Part shown: in pieces, positions 14,873 through 15,353 of the stretch
How positions within the stretch are numbered: the first letter of the stretch is position 1
How the letters are laid out: each line of letters begins with the position of its first letter
NCBI GenBank assembly: GCA_903906615.1
Contig: CAIVKT010000177.1
Coordinates: forward strand, 1 to 15,353
Direction: 5' to 3'
DNA: 15,353 bases
Source: an uncultured Bacteroidota bacterium
GTDB lineage: Bacteria; Bacteroidota; Bacteroidia; Chitinophagales; Chitinophagaceae
The notes under the pieces: model-generated
What the model saw: the letters and a program-made list of their open reading frames with translations, nothing else
Database searches by the model: none
What the model was told of the DNA's origin: nothing
Program-made: the position numbers and the translations under genes

Positions 14873-15353
14873 ATGACAGAGAAGCAATCAATGGCTCATT
14901 GGGATGAGCATGTAAAACAAATATTAGAGTCCACATCTATTGACAGTGAAGAAACAGAAGGAGACCGCATAAAAAGAATAGCCCGGCTGGAGGCCGATCC
15001 CGAAGAATGGTTCAGGTACTATTTCCCACGATACAGTTATGCGCCGCCTGCATCATTTCATAAAGAAGCTACTATGCGGGTGCTGCAACATACGGAGTGG
15101 TACGAGGTGCGTCTCTGGAGCCGCGAATTAGCCAAGAGTACCCGCACCATGATGGAGGTAATGTACCTGGCGCTGGCAGGTCACATACCCGAAGATAATA
15201 AAAACAAAAGGGTATTGCCCGGCAGGCTGCATAAGCGTTACATACTGATGGTAAGCAACAGCCTGGATAATGCCGCGCGCCTGCTGATGCCTTATCGCGC
15301 CAACCTGCAATACAACCAGCGCATTATACAAGACTACGGTGTACAGGAAAACG
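14873..15353 (+). CDS. Phage terminase large subunit-like protein, N-terminal part (cut by window end)
   Basis: The frame opens at ATG 14873 and runs to the window edge, 160 codons plus one base. After an acidic helical start comes the adaptor-like W-F-R-Y-Y-F-P-R-Y (residues 46-54), F-H-K-E-A-T (62-67), then a strand leading into R-E-L-A-K-S-T-R-T (84-92). This is a deviant Walker A with K88-S89-T90, of the kind used by terminase ATPases (R-x-x-A-K-S/T). The next strand, K-R-Y-I-L-M-V-S-N-S (121-130), fits the following core strand. Walker B and the nuclease domain would lie beyond the edge. It would power DNA packaging at the portal. It follows the small-subunit-like gene with a 53-bp gap. 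Confidence 0.75.
   Translation, partial: MTEKQSMAHWDEHVKQILESTSIDSEETEGDRIKRIARLEADPEEWFRYYFPRYSYAPPASFHKEATMRVLQHTEWYEVRLWSRELAKSTRTMMEVMYLALAGHIPEDNKNKRVLPGRLHKRYILMVSNSLDNAARLLMPYRANLQYNQRIIQDYGVQEN

Larger units (their letters stand above)
14367..15353 (+). mobile_element. Start of a phage packaging module (continues to the right)
   Basis: A small HTH protein of terminase small-subunit type followed by a P-loop large-subunit-like protein is the usual beginning of the packaging and head module in tailed phages. It reads in the same direction as the tail module at the left edge, 10.4 kb away, and is cut by the window end. It could belong to a second prophage or be the other end of the same unit in a circular or tandem arrangement. 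Confidence 0.7.

Noticed and set aside
14228..14887. 219-codon open frame on the - strand over the terminase region
   Set aside because: It is antisense to two recognisable phage genes, is rich in Ser/Phe/Leu as shadow frames often are, and matches no family I know.
1..15353. CRISPR array, tRNA, rRNA, insertion sequence or retroelement
   Set aside because: No regular spaced repeats, cloverleaf-like segment, transposase or reverse transcriptase motif was seen on either strand.

Overview
The window looks like Bacteroidota chromosomal DNA, most likely from the Chitinophagaceae/Sphingobacteriia side of the phylum. The evidence is a secreted protein with a type IX secretion (T9SS) C-terminal sorting domain, promoter boxes of the Bacteroidota TAnnTTTG type, a carbamoyl-phosphate synthase large chain that lacks the usual C-terminal allosteric domain, and little sign of Shine-Dalgarno sequences. 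I recognised families from memory of their motifs; no database was searched.

Layout. (1) Positions 1-3988, + strand: the distal end of a contractile-tail-type phage structural module. In order it holds a partial spike/baseplate protein, a gp25-like sheath initiator, a LysM-like baseplate protein with an unusually long beta-rich extension, a gpJ-like baseplate wedge protein, a small gpI-position protein and a tail fibre. (2) Positions 3995-6523, - strand: the elongasome operon mreB-mreC-mreD, whose 3' end lies only 6 bp from the stop of the tail fibre gene. (3) Positions 6524-6917: a divergent control region with mirror-image TACTTTTGC promoter boxes. (4) Positions 6918-14052: ordinary host genes, namely carB, a T9SS cargo protein, a hotdog acyl-CoA thioesterase, an M16 peptidase homologue that has lost its zinc site, a PaiA-like GNAT acetyltransferase (- strand) and a lipoprotein methionine sulfoxide reductase B. 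(5) Positions 14053-14366: non-coding DNA with a strong hairpin and one perfect DnaA box. (6) Positions 14367-15353, + strand: the start of a phage packaging module, with a terminase small-subunit-like gene followed by a terminase large-subunit gene cut by the window edge.

The main puzzle is the architecture. About 10 kb of housekeeping chromosome lies between the tail end of one phage module and the packaging start of another module read in the same direction. No integrase, transposase, repressor or tRNA attachment site is visible at either junction. In many Bacteroidota mreBCD is followed by mrdA (PBP2) and rodA; here the phage tail genes occupy that place. This could reflect two neighbouring prophages, one phage module interrupted by or joined to host DNA (for example an excised circle that carried host genes), an assembly join, or a domesticated, integrase-free particle cluster such as a tailocin or gene transfer agent. 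The window alone cannot decide among these.

Working relationships: the six left genes should together build a baseplate and fibre. MreB, MreC and MreD form the cytoskeletal/membrane scaffold for side-wall growth. CarB feeds pyrimidine and arginine synthesis. The remaining host genes are not obviously one pathway.
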